A stretch of DNA of 35,571 nt from JAAZMU01 sp964547725 (GTDB lineage: Bacteria; Patescibacteriota; Minisyncoccia; Minisyncoccales; Minisyncoccaceae): positions 1 through 35,571 of the forward strand of contig CAZJOO010000001.1 in assembly GCA_964547725.1 (NCBI GenBank). Reading direction: 5' to 3'. The translations under genes and the position numbers were made by a program. Positions 24,555 to 31,172 of the stretch are shown here, in pieces; positions within the stretch are counted from its first letter, which is position 1; each line of letters begins with the position of its first letter. The notes under the pieces were generated by a model. The model saw only the letters and a program-made list of their open reading frames with translations. It was not told the DNA's origin and made no database searches.

Positions 24555-25511
24555 ATGAACGAATCCAACACTCCTATCATTAAACATATCCCCGATTTTT
24601 TAGATTATTTAGAAATTGAACGTGGACTCTCAAATAATACTCAAAAAAACTATAATCGCTATCTTAAGAAGTTTTGCTTTTGGCTAAAGTCAAAAAACAA
24701 AGAAAATATACTACCTCATGAACTTACCCCTGAAGATATTTGGGATTATAGACTCTATTTAGCTCGTTATACAGACGTCAAAGGCAAACCATTGAGTAAA
24801 CTTACCCAGAACTACTATTTGATAGCCCTAAGAAGCCTTTTAAGCTATTTTACGGATAAAGACGTTCAAAGTATCCCCTCGGACAAAATAAAGCTTCCTA
24901 AGGACTCTCGAAATGAAAAAAATGTAAAATTCCTTTCATTAGATCAAATAGAACGTCTTTTAATGGCACCGAAGGTAAATAATGCTCAAGGAATTAGAGA
25001 CCGTGCTATTCTAGAAAGCCTTTTTTCAACAGGACTTCGTATTGCCGAACTCGTTGCTTTAAACACAGAACAATTTAAAAATATAAAAAATAATACTAAT
25101 TTAGAAGTTAGTATTATTGGTAAAGGAAATCGTCCAAGAACTGTTTATTTCTCAGAGAGATCTCTTGATTGGATTAAAAAATACTTAGAGGTTAGAGATG
25201 ATGATTGTAAAGCCTTATTCATTAACTACCGGTCTAGAAAAGACTCAGACAAACGTTTAACCGTTAGGTCTATAGAAAGACTTGTTAAGAACTACGCCAC
25301 CTTAGCAAATATTCCATTCTTCACAACTCCTCATACATTAAGACATTCCATGGCTACTGATTTATTAAACAAAGGAGTTGATTTAAGAACCATTCAAGAA
25401 TTCCTAGGACACAGAAATATAGCTACCACTCAAATATATACCCACGTTACTAACAAAAAATTAAAAGACGTTCACAAGGAGTTCCACTCGGGAAAAGAGA
25501 TGAAGAATTAA
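24555..25511 (+). CDS. xerC: Tyrosine recombinase XerC/XerD family
   Basis: A 318-aa site-specific recombinase. An N-terminal SAM-like core-binding domain (about 8-105) is followed by a catalytic domain with the full set: R162 (STGLRIAEL), K190 (IIGKGNRPR), H260 and R263 (HTLRHS), H286 (LGHRNI) and nucleophile Y295 (TQIYTHV). It is an intact enzyme without mobile-element partners nearby, so chromosome dimer resolution is the likeliest job. Only one such gene is in view. A single Xer protein acting alone is common in small genomes. Confidence 0.92.
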   Translation: MNESNTPIIKHIPDFLDYLEIERGLSNNTQKNYNRYLKKFCFWLKSKNKENILPHELTPEDIWDYRLYLARYTDVKGKPLSKLTQNYYLIALRSLLSYFTDKDVQSIPSDKIKLPKDSRNEKNVKFLSLDQIERLLMAPKVNNAQGIRDRAILESLFSTGLRIAELVALNTEQFKNIKNNTNLEVSIIGKGNRPRTVYFSERSLDWIKKYLEVRDDDCKALFINYRSRKDSDKRLTVRSIERLVKNYATLANIPFFTTPHTLRHSMATDLLNKGVDLRTIQEFLGHRNIATTQIYTHVTNKKLKDVHKEFHSGKEMKN

Positions 25512-25524
25512 AATGTCGCACAAT

Positions 25525-25563
25525 AAAAAAGGAGGCCGTACTTAATACTTCCCCCACTTTTTT
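25525..25563. terminator. Probable bidirectional terminator between xerC and the 44-aa ORF
   Basis: AAAAAAG (25525-25531) pairs with CTTTTTT (25557-25563), with a further inner GTA/TAC pair. T-runs occur on both strands. The middle of the stem has mismatches, so strength is uncertain. It would end xerC from one side and the minus-strand small ORF from the other. Confidence 0.45.
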
Positions 25564-25570
25564 GTTTAAA

Positions 25571-25705
25571 TCATTCCCAAATTTCCGCATAGTCTCGCGG
25601 GATAGAAGGTTTTGACTTCTTAGGAATAACACCATTCGCATAAAAAGTTTTTCTTTTTCTGGATGTTTGATTTAATCCACTTTTAAGATTGTTTCTTGCG
25701 ACCAC
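25571..25705 (-). CDS. Probable small basic protein (44 aa), unrecognised
   Basis: A minus-strand ORF from GTG at 25705 to TGA at 25571 encodes 44 residues. It starts MVARNNLKSGLNQTSRKRKT and ends PSIPRDYAEIWE. It is rich in Lys/Arg/Asn with an aromatic, acidic end. Three things support it: a consensus-quality promoter just upstream (TTGACA, 17 nt, TATATA), an AAGG near the expected transcript start, and a terminator-like hairpin downstream. No family is recognised, and the GTG start is the only plausible one before an in-frame TAG. It lies in the 394-nt gap between xerC and the binding-protein gene. The rest of that gap is promoter and leader sequence. Confidence 0.5.
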   Translation of the reverse strand: MVARNNLKSGLNQTSRKRKTFYANGVIPKKSKPSIPRDYAEIWE

Positions 25706-25721
25706 AATAAAAACCTTATTC

Positions 25722-25750
25722 TATATAGCTTTTTTATTTCGAATTGTCAA
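25722..25750 (-). promoter_or_regulatory. Consensus sigma70 promoter for the 44-aa ORF
   Basis: On the minus strand, TTGACA (25745-25750) and TATATA (25722-25727) are separated by 17 nt. It is divergent from, and 17 bp away from, the plus-strand TTGACA at 25768. Confidence 0.6.
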
Positions 25751-25767
25751 ATAATCCCCTATTTTTG

Positions 25768-25796
25768 TTGACACTACCCTTTTTTTGTTTTATGCT
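25768..25796 (+). promoter_or_regulatory. Promoter for the cytosolic binding-protein gene
   Basis: TTGACA (25768-25773), 17-nt spacer, TATGCT (25791-25796). Transcription would begin near 25803, giving a leader of about 100 nt. Confidence 0.55.
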
Positions 25797-25891
25797 AAGA
25801 ATAGCTATTTAAAATACCAAAGAATGGTCATTTTATGTTTATTTTAAAAATATATATAAATTGGCTATTCTTTATCTTGAAAAGAATGGTC
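25797..25891 (+). promoter_or_regulatory. Repeat-rich leader of the binding-protein gene
   Basis: A 9-bp inverted repeat AAGAATAGC (25797-25805) / GCTATTCTT (25864-25872) brackets the leader. A palindrome AATAGCTATT (25800-25809) sits on the expected transcription start. An 11-bp direct repeat AAAGAATGGTC occurs at 25819-25829 and 25881-25891. These could be operators for a repressor or parts of an RNA switch. No known riboswitch class is recognised. Confidence 0.45.
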
Positions 25892-25905
25892 CTAGAGGTT
25901 TGTAA

Positions 25906-26688
25906 ATGGATGCAATAATTATTTCGCACAGTCGAATTGATTCAGCTTCCGGAAAAGTAAGTGAAGTTTGGTCCTCAATTGTTGAAGGAGCGATAGAATT
26001 CGCCCTTGAACACAAGAAGGAAATAGCTGTTCTAGCCCCAACCAAGTCATATAATGACATTGAGGAATATTATTCCTTGGTTCGGAAAGCAACAAAGCTA
26101 ACCAAAAAAATCATTCTTCCTTTTTCAAAAGGAAGTCCAGAATTTGTTGAGATGTTGAACGATTTTAAGGGTGAAATCGTATTCGTAAATACGCCACCAC
26201 CTAAGGAGTGGAAAGAAAAACTCACTAAAGAAATTCCCTATGTTGGACTCGATGAGTATTTAATAGGACTCACTGCAGCCGAAACTCTTCTTGGTTTTAA
26301 AAACCACTATCGAAAAGTCCTCGTATTGAGACATGAAAAATCACACGAAGGCCACAATCTTCGAATCGAGGGAATTAAATCTTCCGGACTTGAAGTCGTG
26401 GAATTATTCATTGATCCCGAAAAAGGAAAATGTGTTATTCCACCCAAACTAAGACACCTTTCGGTCATAACCTTGGGTATAAGAGGAACAGAAGTAGCTT
26501 TAAGAAGCAAGTCAAAAACTATTGTTGCTATTGATAGTAACGAAAAAATTGAAACTGCTCTCAAGGAAGGCAAAATTCTTGCCATACTTCTCCAAGACCC
26601 AAAATCGCAAGGAAAACTAGCGGCAGAAAAACTCTTTTCAGGAGATAAAAAAGATTATTTTATGAGACCACAAATCTTATACGGATAA
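25906..26688 (+). CDS. Cytosolic sugar-binding-type protein (type-1 periplasmic binding fold, LacI/RbsB-like)
   Basis: A 260-aa protein with the two-lobed type-1 binding-protein pattern: VGLDEYLIGLTAAETLLG, then VLVLRHEKSHEGHNLRIEGIKSSGLEV, and near the end ILAILLQDPKSQGKLAAEKLF, which is characteristic of RbsB/LacI effector domains. It has no signal peptide, lipobox or helix-turn-helix, so it is neither a transporter subunit nor a classical repressor. Its second half is related to the C-terminal domain of the fused inositol-phosphate synthase at 33646. AGAGG (25894-25898) lies 7 nt before the ATG. A cytosolic sensor of a sugar or inositol is inferred; the ligand is unknown. Confidence 0.7.
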   Translation: MDAIIISHSRIDSASGKVSEVWSSIVEGAIEFALEHKKEIAVLAPTKSYNDIEEYYSLVRKATKLTKKIILPFSKGSPEFVEMLNDFKGEIVFVNTPPPKEWKEKLTKEIPYVGLDEYLIGLTAAETLLGFKNHYRKVLVLRHEKSHEGHNLRIEGIKSSGLEVVELFIDPEKGKCVIPPKLRHLSVITLGIRGTEVALRSKSKTIVAIDSNEKIETALKEGKILAILLQDPKSQGKLAAEKLFSGDKKDYFMRPQILYG

Positions 26689-26740
26689 TCTCTTTTTTTT
26701 TAAATAAATTATTTAAGAAATTTCCTATTTAAAAAAAATA

Positions 26741-26749
26741 TGCTATATT
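26741..26749 (+). promoter_or_regulatory. Extended -10 promoter, probably leaderless, for the PHP gene
   Basis: TGC plus TATATT (26744-26749), ending 6 nt before the ATG at 26756. Confidence 0.5.
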
Positions 26750-26755
26750 AATTAT

Positions 26756-27409
26756 ATGAAAATAGACTTACATTGCCACACAAAATATTCAAAGGATGCG
26801 ATGTCTTCCTTGGACGAAATATTTTATCAAGCACAAAAAAGGGGCTTAGATGGAATCGCTATTACTGACCATGAAAACACAAAGGGTTGGAATGATGCCA
26901 TAATTGCAGCAAAAAAATACAACATGCAAGTTATTCTGGGAGAGGAAATAAAATCTAAAAATGGTGATATTTTAGGGCTTTTTCTAAATAAAGAAATAAA
27001 TATGAAAGGAGAAAATCCTGAAAAAATCATTAATGAAATTCACGCCCAAAATGGAATCGCAATCATCCCCCACCCTTTTGACTTTAACAATCCTTTTAAA
27101 GATGTAGAAAAATATTTAAGTCTTGTTGATGGAATAGAAATATTTAACGCTCGAAGAATTTTTAGTAAAGATAATGATAAGGCAAAAAAACTATCAGAGA
27201 AATATCCTCACTTAAATATAACCGCAGGAAGCGATAATCATACCCATAAGGCTATTGGTTATGCTTACGTAGAATCGCAAGCAAACAATTTAGAAGATTT
27301 TAAAAAAGATTTATTAAATAAGAACGTAAGATGGTTTGGTAAAAAAGCACCGCCATTATATCTCCTAACTCCTTCTTTAAAGAAAATAAAAAATGCTATC
27401 TTTAGATAG
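26756..27409 (+). CDS. PHP-domain metal-dependent phosphoesterase
   Basis: A 217-aa protein that is essentially a single PHP domain. It starts IDLHCHTKYSKDA (H6, H8), then GIAITDHENTKG, GEEIKS, a His in IIPHPFD, and a final AGSDNHTH motif, all metal ligands of the trinuclear site. Family members hydrolyse phosphoesters (histidinol phosphate, nucleotide 3',5'-bisphosphates, RNA or DNA ends). The substrate here cannot be read from the sequence. The neighbouring inositol-phosphate genes raise the possibility that it acts on an inositol phosphate, but this is only context. Confidence 0.85.
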   Translation: MKIDLHCHTKYSKDAMSSLDEIFYQAQKRGLDGIAITDHENTKGWNDAIIAAKKYNMQVILGEEIKSKNGDILGLFLNKEINMKGENPEKIINEIHAQNGIAIIPHPFDFNNPFKDVEKYLSLVDGIEIFNARRIFSKDNDKAKKLSEKYPHLNITAGSDNHTHKAIGYAYVESQANNLEDFKKDLLNKNVRWFGKKAPPLYLLTPSLKKIKNAIFR

Positions 27410-27417
27410 CATTTCTT
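27391..27417. terminator. Bidirectional terminator overlapping the PHP stop codon
   Basis: A perfect 10-bp stem (27391-27400 with 27405-27414), loop TTTA. T-rich sequence follows on the plus strand, and a longer T-run lies on the minus strand. The stem contains the PHP stop codon. It ends both the PHP gene and the opposing inositol-lipid operon. Confidence 0.85.
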
Positions 27418-27428
27418 ATTATCCTCTC

Positions 27429-28040
27429 TTATTTAATATCTTTTTTATTTAAATTAATTGCTGAAAAAAATCTTTGCAATGCTGTGAAATTAGAAAGTAC
27501 AGCGATAACAATTAAAATAATTGTTGCAATGTATGCTTGAGATAAAGTCAATAAAATAAATATTATAAAAATTAAAATGATTCGTTCTCCTCTAGACATT
27601 AATCCTCCCTTTAATTCCTGATTAACTAGTTCTTTTTCTTTTGCTGCAGCCTTGGCATAAGTAGTTACAATCGAACCAAATATTGCTAAGAAAACCCAAG
27701 CATGTGCAGGAATTAAAATCTCTGGCAAAGCTACAAAAAGAAGACCAAAAAGCATTATTCCTTCTACATATCTATCAACAACAGTGTCTATATATGCTCC
27801 TGTTTTAGAAGACATGTTTTTTGCTCTCGCGACAGAACCATCAACAAAATCTAGAATACCGGCGAAAAAAAACATTACAAAAGCAGGTCCGAAACTAAGA
27901 GTGACTGTAAAGTATAATCCTGCTAAGGCGAAAACTACGCTTAAAGCTGTCCATTGATTAGGTGTAATTGGCAACTTTCCTAAAGTTCTACCAATAAACC
28001 TTTCCTCTGATTTAAACCACTCTCTTTTTAGATCTAACAT
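27429..28040 (-). CDS. CDP-alcohol phosphatidyltransferase, likely phosphatidylinositol-phosphate synthase
   Basis: A 203-aa membrane protein with the complete CDP-alcohol signature D64-x2-D67-G-x2-A-R-x8-G-x3-D85-x3-D89 (DFVDGSVARAKN...GAYIDTVVD). About six hydrophobic segments are visible, with GGLMSRGERIILIF near residue 145. These enzymes attach an alcohol head group to CDP-diacylglycerol or CDP-archaeol. The gene lies 4 nt downstream of padR and in the same operon as inositol-phosphate synthase, so inositol-1-phosphate is the likely acceptor, giving phosphatidylinositol phosphate as in Actinobacteria. Other acceptors such as glycerol phosphate are not excluded by the motif alone. Confidence 0.85.
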   Translation of the reverse strand: MLDLKREWFKSEERFIGRTLGKLPITPNQWTALSVVFALAGLYFTVTLSFGPAFVMFFFAGILDFVDGSVARAKNMSSKTGAYIDTVVDRYVEGIMLFGLLFVALPEILIPAHAWVFLAIFGSIVTTYAKAAAKEKELVNQELKGGLMSRGERIILIFIIFILLTLSQAYIATIILIVIAVLSNFTALQRFFSAINLNKKDIK

Positions 28041-28044
28041 AAAT

Positions 28045-28356
28045 TTATTTTTTTAATTTTTCTAATAAATCTTCTGTGTATGATATCATTTTTTGAAGTT
28101 CTTCTTTTCCCTTCTCTGTTGTCCTATAGGCTTTCTTGCTTTGGAATCTTTCTTTTTTAATATAACCTTCTTGCATTAGAGTATAAAAAACTTTTTGCTT
28201 TTGTAAAAAACTAGGCAAAAAATCAAACTTCTCTAAAATTTTCGCATTAAGAGAATCTTTAACAATTTCCTGATCTTTTCCTAAGAAAAGAATATAAACC
28301 CAAAGATTTCTTTCTTTGGTAAAATCTTTGAATCTTTTAAGTGGAGTTCTTGACAT
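28045..28356 (-). CDS. PadR-like winged-helix transcriptional regulator
   Basis: A 103-aa protein predicted to form a winged helix: NLWVYILFLGK (helix 1), a recognition region around KQKVFYTLMQEGYIKKERF, a wing AYRTTEKGKEEL and a C-terminal helix for dimerisation. It is a paralogue of the regulator at 30873, sharing the NLWVYIL block and the TxKGxxEL wing. It sits between ino1 (20 nt gap) and the phosphatidyltransferase, so it probably regulates this operon. The ligand is unknown. Confidence 0.75.
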   Translation of the reverse strand: MSRTPLKRFKDFTKERNLWVYILFLGKDQEIVKDSLNAKILEKFDFLPSFLQKQKVFYTLMQEGYIKKERFQSKKAYRTTEKGKEELQKMISYTEDLLEKLKK

Positions 28357-28376
28357 AATATTTAAAATTATATTAA

Positions 28377-29489
28377 TTATCTTTCTCTTTTATTTAAAAT
28401 AAATTCTTCTACCATGTCTCTAGCTTTATCATCTGTAATTTGTTCCATTGGATGTTTCATGAAATAAGCTGATGGTGATAAAAGTACTCCTGTTGTTCCC
28501 CTATCTAAAGCTAATTTCATCATTCTAATAGCATCGATGATAACTCCTGCTGAGTTTGGAGAATCTTCAACAGACAATTTAAGCTCAATTGATACTGGAA
28601 CGTTACCAAACTTTCTTCCCTCCATTCTTAAGAAACAAATCTTGTTATCTTTTAAAAATGGAATATAATCTGATGGTCCAATGTGCAAATTATTGTAATC
28701 AAGCCTTTGATTTAACTCTGACTCTACCGCTTCAGTCTTAGAAAGCTTTTTAGATTTTAATCTCTTTCTTTCAAGCATGTTTAAGAAATCGGTATTTCCC
28801 CCAAAATTTAATTGGTATGACTTATCAATAATAACTCCTCTTTGAGAGAACAAATGAGTTAAAGTTCTGTGAGTAATTGTTGCTCCAACCTGAGCCTTTA
28901 CATCGTCTCCCAAACAAGGAAGTCCTGCAGCTTCAAATTTAGCAGCCCAATCTTTGTCTGAACAAATAAACACTGGCATTCCATTAATAAATCCTATGCC
29001 GGCATCAATACAAGCTTGAGCATAAAACTCAGTTGCTTTTTGAGAACCTACTGGCATGTAGTTAACTAACATTTGCGCTCCAGATTCTTTTAAAACCTTA
29101 ACTACATCAACGGGCTTTTCATCAGAAACAACGAATCTTTCGTCTTCTGGATATTCAGCCATATGTTCAGCAACACCATCTAAAACTGGTCCCATTTGTA
29201 CCTTTACTCCAGACTTAGGAATATTTCCACAGAACACAATGGTATTGTTTGGTTTTTCGAAAATAGCTTCGGTAAAATCCTTTCCTATTTTTCTTTTATC
29301 TATATCAAAAACGGCAACAACTTCTATGTCGGAAATTTTGTAATCCCCAATTATATTGTGCATTAGTCCTGGAACTAATTCGTCATTAGTGCTGACGTTT
29401 TTATAATACTCTAATCCTTGGATAAGTGAACTGGCACAGTTACCTAATCCAGCGATAGCAATCTTAATTTTTTTATTATTTCCTTCCAT
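28377..29489 (-). CDS. ino1: myo-Inositol-1(3)-phosphate synthase
   Basis: A 370-aa NAD-dependent enzyme converting glucose-6-phosphate to inositol phosphate. Its features match the compact actinobacterial and archaeal type: an N-terminal IAIAGLGNCASSLIQG Rossmann loop (11-25), VPGLMH, GPVLDGVAEHM, NYMPVGSQKATEFYAQ, GDDVKAQVGATITHR, LNFGGNTDFLNMLERKRLKSKKLSKTEAV (in pieces, with the active-site lysines), IGPSDYIPF and DSPNSAGVIIDAIR. Length is normal. It heads the operon ino1-padR-phosphatidyltransferase. A TAATAT hexamer ends 6 nt before the ATG, and a palindrome lies further upstream. Confidence 0.95.
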   Translation of the reverse strand: MEGNNKKIKIAIAGLGNCASSLIQGLEYYKNVSTNDELVPGLMHNIIGDYKISDIEVVAVFDIDKRKIGKDFTEAIFEKPNNTIVFCGNIPKSGVKVQMGPVLDGVAEHMAEYPEDERFVVSDEKPVDVVKVLKESGAQMLVNYMPVGSQKATEFYAQACIDAGIGFINGMPVFICSDKDWAAKFEAAGLPCLGDDVKAQVGATITHRTLTHLFSQRGVIIDKSYQLNFGGNTDFLNMLERKRLKSKKLSKTEAVESELNQRLDYNNLHIGPSDYIPFLKDNKICFLRMEGRKFGNVPVSIELKLSVEDSPNSAGVIIDAIRMMKLALDRGTTGVLLSPSAYFMKHPMEQITDDKARDMVEEFILNKRER

Positions 29490-29495
29490 TTTTTT

Positions 29496-29501
29496 ATATT
29501 A
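29496..29501 (-). promoter_or_regulatory. -10-like element, probably leaderless, for ino1
   Basis: On the minus strand TAATAT is followed by six As and then the ATG (29489). There is no Shine-Dalgarno site and no clear -35. Confidence 0.45.
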
Positions 29502-29532
29502 AATTAATTAATCTTAATATCTTGTTATTGTT

Positions 29533-29550
29533 ATTTTACACCGGTAAAAT
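29533..29550. promoter_or_regulatory. Candidate operator palindrome upstream of ino1
   Basis: ATTTTAC (29533-29539) and GTAAAAT (29544-29550) around ACCG form an 18-bp near-palindrome between ino1 and the MFS gene. It lacks a T-run on either strand, so it does not look like a terminator. It lies about 44-61 bp upstream of the expected ino1 transcription start. Confidence 0.45.
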
Positions 29551-29562
29551 AGTTTGTCAATA

Positions 29563-30744
29563 TTACCTGTCTTCCTCATTATTTACTAAGTTAAATACAT
29601 TAAAAATATTATCCTTAAATATCATCACAAACATTCCAATTAATGCTAAAACAAAACACATAATAAATGGAGCATTAATGCTTCCAAAATCAATTAGCAA
29701 TCCAGCAATCAAGGGCCCAATAACTCTTGCTACGTATTGAAAAGTGTCACTGATAGAAATTCCCGTAGCCCTAATTTCCTCTGCAACATTAGTGGATATA
29801 AAAGCTTTAGTAATGTTTAAACCTCCTGCCCTTCCTATTGTGAACAACCCCATTAGTAGAATAAAAACAAATATATTTTTTGTATATATAAAGAATATGG
29901 AAGAAATAGCAATTAATAACGAAGTAATTATTAATGATTTTTTGTGCCCCATCCCATCCATAACTTTTCCTAAGCCTAGTAATCCAACAATACTAACGAT
30001 GGATCCAAAACCAATAATAATACCAACTGTTGCTATGTCGAAATTAACAGCTATCAGATACAGAGGAACAGCTAAGCTAATAACTGATTCAAAAAATCCT
30101 GTTAAAAAACCACCGACTCCTAAATAAAACAAGAAGTCCCATTTTTTAGAACCTAGGTCATTAAAAAGCTTTTTAACGCTAGGCTTCTTTTTGTCTTGTA
30201 CCTTAACAACGTTTTTATTTTTAAGAAAATAAGAAAAGATTAATCCTATAACTCCAAGTATCGCCCAAACATAAAAAGCCATCTCCATTCCACCGCTTCT
30301 TAAAACTAACATTCCTCCTATGATTGGTCCTATAAAAGCACCTATTTGATAAAAACTTTCTAGTTTAAATAAAGCTTTTGTTTTTTCTTTATGTAAAATA
30401 GTTACAATGCTACTAATAGAGGAATAATAAAAATTACTCAATATTCCTATTACAAAATACATTAAAGCAAAAAAAGAAATAGAGTCGGATATTGTGAATA
30501 GTAAAGCCACCAAAGGCAATGCAAAAAAAACATAAAATAATGTTTTTCCTTTTCCGAGTGCATCAGAAACCCATCCACAAGGCAATGCCAAAAATTTAGC
30601 ACCCGCATAAAGAGAATAGATTATACTTATCTGAGAAGCGCTTGCAACTCCAGCAAAAAAAGCAGGAAAAACCTTTGAAGTAATATTAAATCCAGTTGAC
30701 CAGAAAAATTGCAATAAGTAAGGTATTTCTTTATATAGTTTCAT
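29563..30744 (-). CDS. Major facilitator superfamily transporter
   Basis: A 393-aa protein with about 12 hydrophobic segments in two halves. The MFS loop motif is partly seen in the first half (LPCGWVSDALGKGKTL) and repeated in the second (GLGKVMDGMGHKKSL), the internal duplication typical of the family. The substrate cannot be read. It points the same way as the ino1 operon and ends 73 nt upstream of it, so inositol, sugar or drug export are all possible. A Shine-Dalgarno AAGAG lies just before the ATG. Confidence 0.88.
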   Translation of the reverse strand: MKLYKEIPYLLQFFWSTGFNITSKVFPAFFAGVASASQISIIYSLYAGAKFLALPCGWVSDALGKGKTLFYVFFALPLVALLFTISDSISFFALMYFVIGILSNFYYSSISSIVTILHKEKTKALFKLESFYQIGAFIGPIIGGMLVLRSGGMEMAFYVWAILGVIGLIFSYFLKNKNVVKVQDKKKPSVKKLFNDLGSKKWDFLFYLGVGGFLTGFFESVISLAVPLYLIAVNFDIATVGIIIGFGSIVSIVGLLGLGKVMDGMGHKKSLIITSLLIAISSIFFIYTKNIFVFILLMGLFTIGRAGGLNITKAFISTNVAEEIRATGISISDTFQYVARVIGPLIAGLLIDFGSINAPFIMCFVLALIGMFVMIFKDNIFNVFNLVNNEEDR

Positions 30745-30751
30745 CTCTTAA

Positions 30752-30790
30752 ATAATAACACATTTTATTTTGTTGTTCAAATATGTTCAA
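30752..30790 (-). promoter_or_regulatory. Two tandem promoters for the MFS gene
   Basis: On the minus strand TTGAAC occurs twice, 10 bp apart (30785-30790 and 30775-30780). Each is followed after 17 nt by a -10 (TAAAAT 30762-30767 and TATTAT 30752-30757). The second would begin transcription at the ATG. The same DNA (30772-30791) forms an imperfect palindrome GTTG...CAAC that could be an operator. Confidence 0.5.
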
Positions 30791-30860
30791 CTTTTAATTC
30801 TTCGCTAATAGTGTTACTATTTTAGTAGTACTTCTTATTTACTTATTTCAAAATATTAAT

Positions 30861-30866
30861 TATCAT
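30861..30866 (+). promoter_or_regulatory. -10-like element before the second padR gene
   Basis: TATCAT ends 6 nt before the ATG at 30873. An alternative extended -10, TGT plus TACTAT (30812-30820), lies upstream. Confidence 0.35.
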
Positions 30867-30872
30867 TAAAGT

Positions 30873-31172
30873 ATGAATCCTTTTCTAAGACTAAAAAAAT
30901 ACAACACGAAAGGAAACCTATGGGTATATATTCTAACCCTACTAAAAGACAAGCCTAATTATGGCTGGGACTTCCCTTCTGATATAGAAAAAAGGTTTGG
31001 CTTTAGGCCTGGAAAAATAACTCCATACAGAGTTCTTTACGTTCTTGAGATAGAAGGACTTGTTAGCAGTGAGCAATTAGGACAAAGAAGGGTCTATTCT
31101 ATTACTAAAAAAGGACTAAAAGAGCTTGAAAAAGTTAAAGATTTCTATAATAATATTATACGTGTCCTATGA
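30873..31172 (+). CDS. PadR-like winged-helix transcriptional regulator (second copy)
   Basis: A 99-aa protein with the same layout as the regulator at 28045: NLWVYILTLLKDKPNYGWDF, the recognition segment TPYRVLYVLEIEGLVSSEQ, the wing RRVYSITKKGLKELEKV and a C-terminal helix. It is closer to classical PadR than the other copy. It is divergent from the MFS gene across a 128-nt region with tandem promoters and palindromes, a common setting for local control of a transporter. Its stop overlaps the next gene by 4 nt. Confidence 0.8.
   Translation: MNPFLRLKKYNTKGNLWVYILTLLKDKPNYGWDFPSDIEKRFGFRPGKITPYRVLYVLEIEGLVSSEQLGQRRVYSITKKGLKELEKVKDFYNNIIRVL

Noticed and set aside
24530..24560. Possible dif-like Xer site just before xerC (TTAACAT arm)
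   Set aside because: One arm resembles dif but the other does not fit without shifting, and the segment is AT-rich promoter sequence. No better than chance.
24555..25511. Integrase of a mobile element
   Set aside because: No attachment-site duplication, tRNA junction, or phage or plasmid genes next to it. The protein looks like a housekeeping Xer recombinase.
25450..25641. 63-aa minus-strand ORF overlapping the end of xerC
   Set aside because: It runs into xerC antisense and is in a different frame from the 44-aa ORF that has its own promoter. The latter explains the region better.
26689..26740. T-run after the binding-protein gene as terminator
   Set aside because: The long T-run comes before, not after, the only hairpin-like sequence, and that is an A-T stem with almost no loop.
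29522..30127. Plus-strand ORFs opposite the MFS gene (72 and 127 aa)
   Set aside because: Shadows of the membrane-protein gene on the minus strand, without start signals or recognisable domains.
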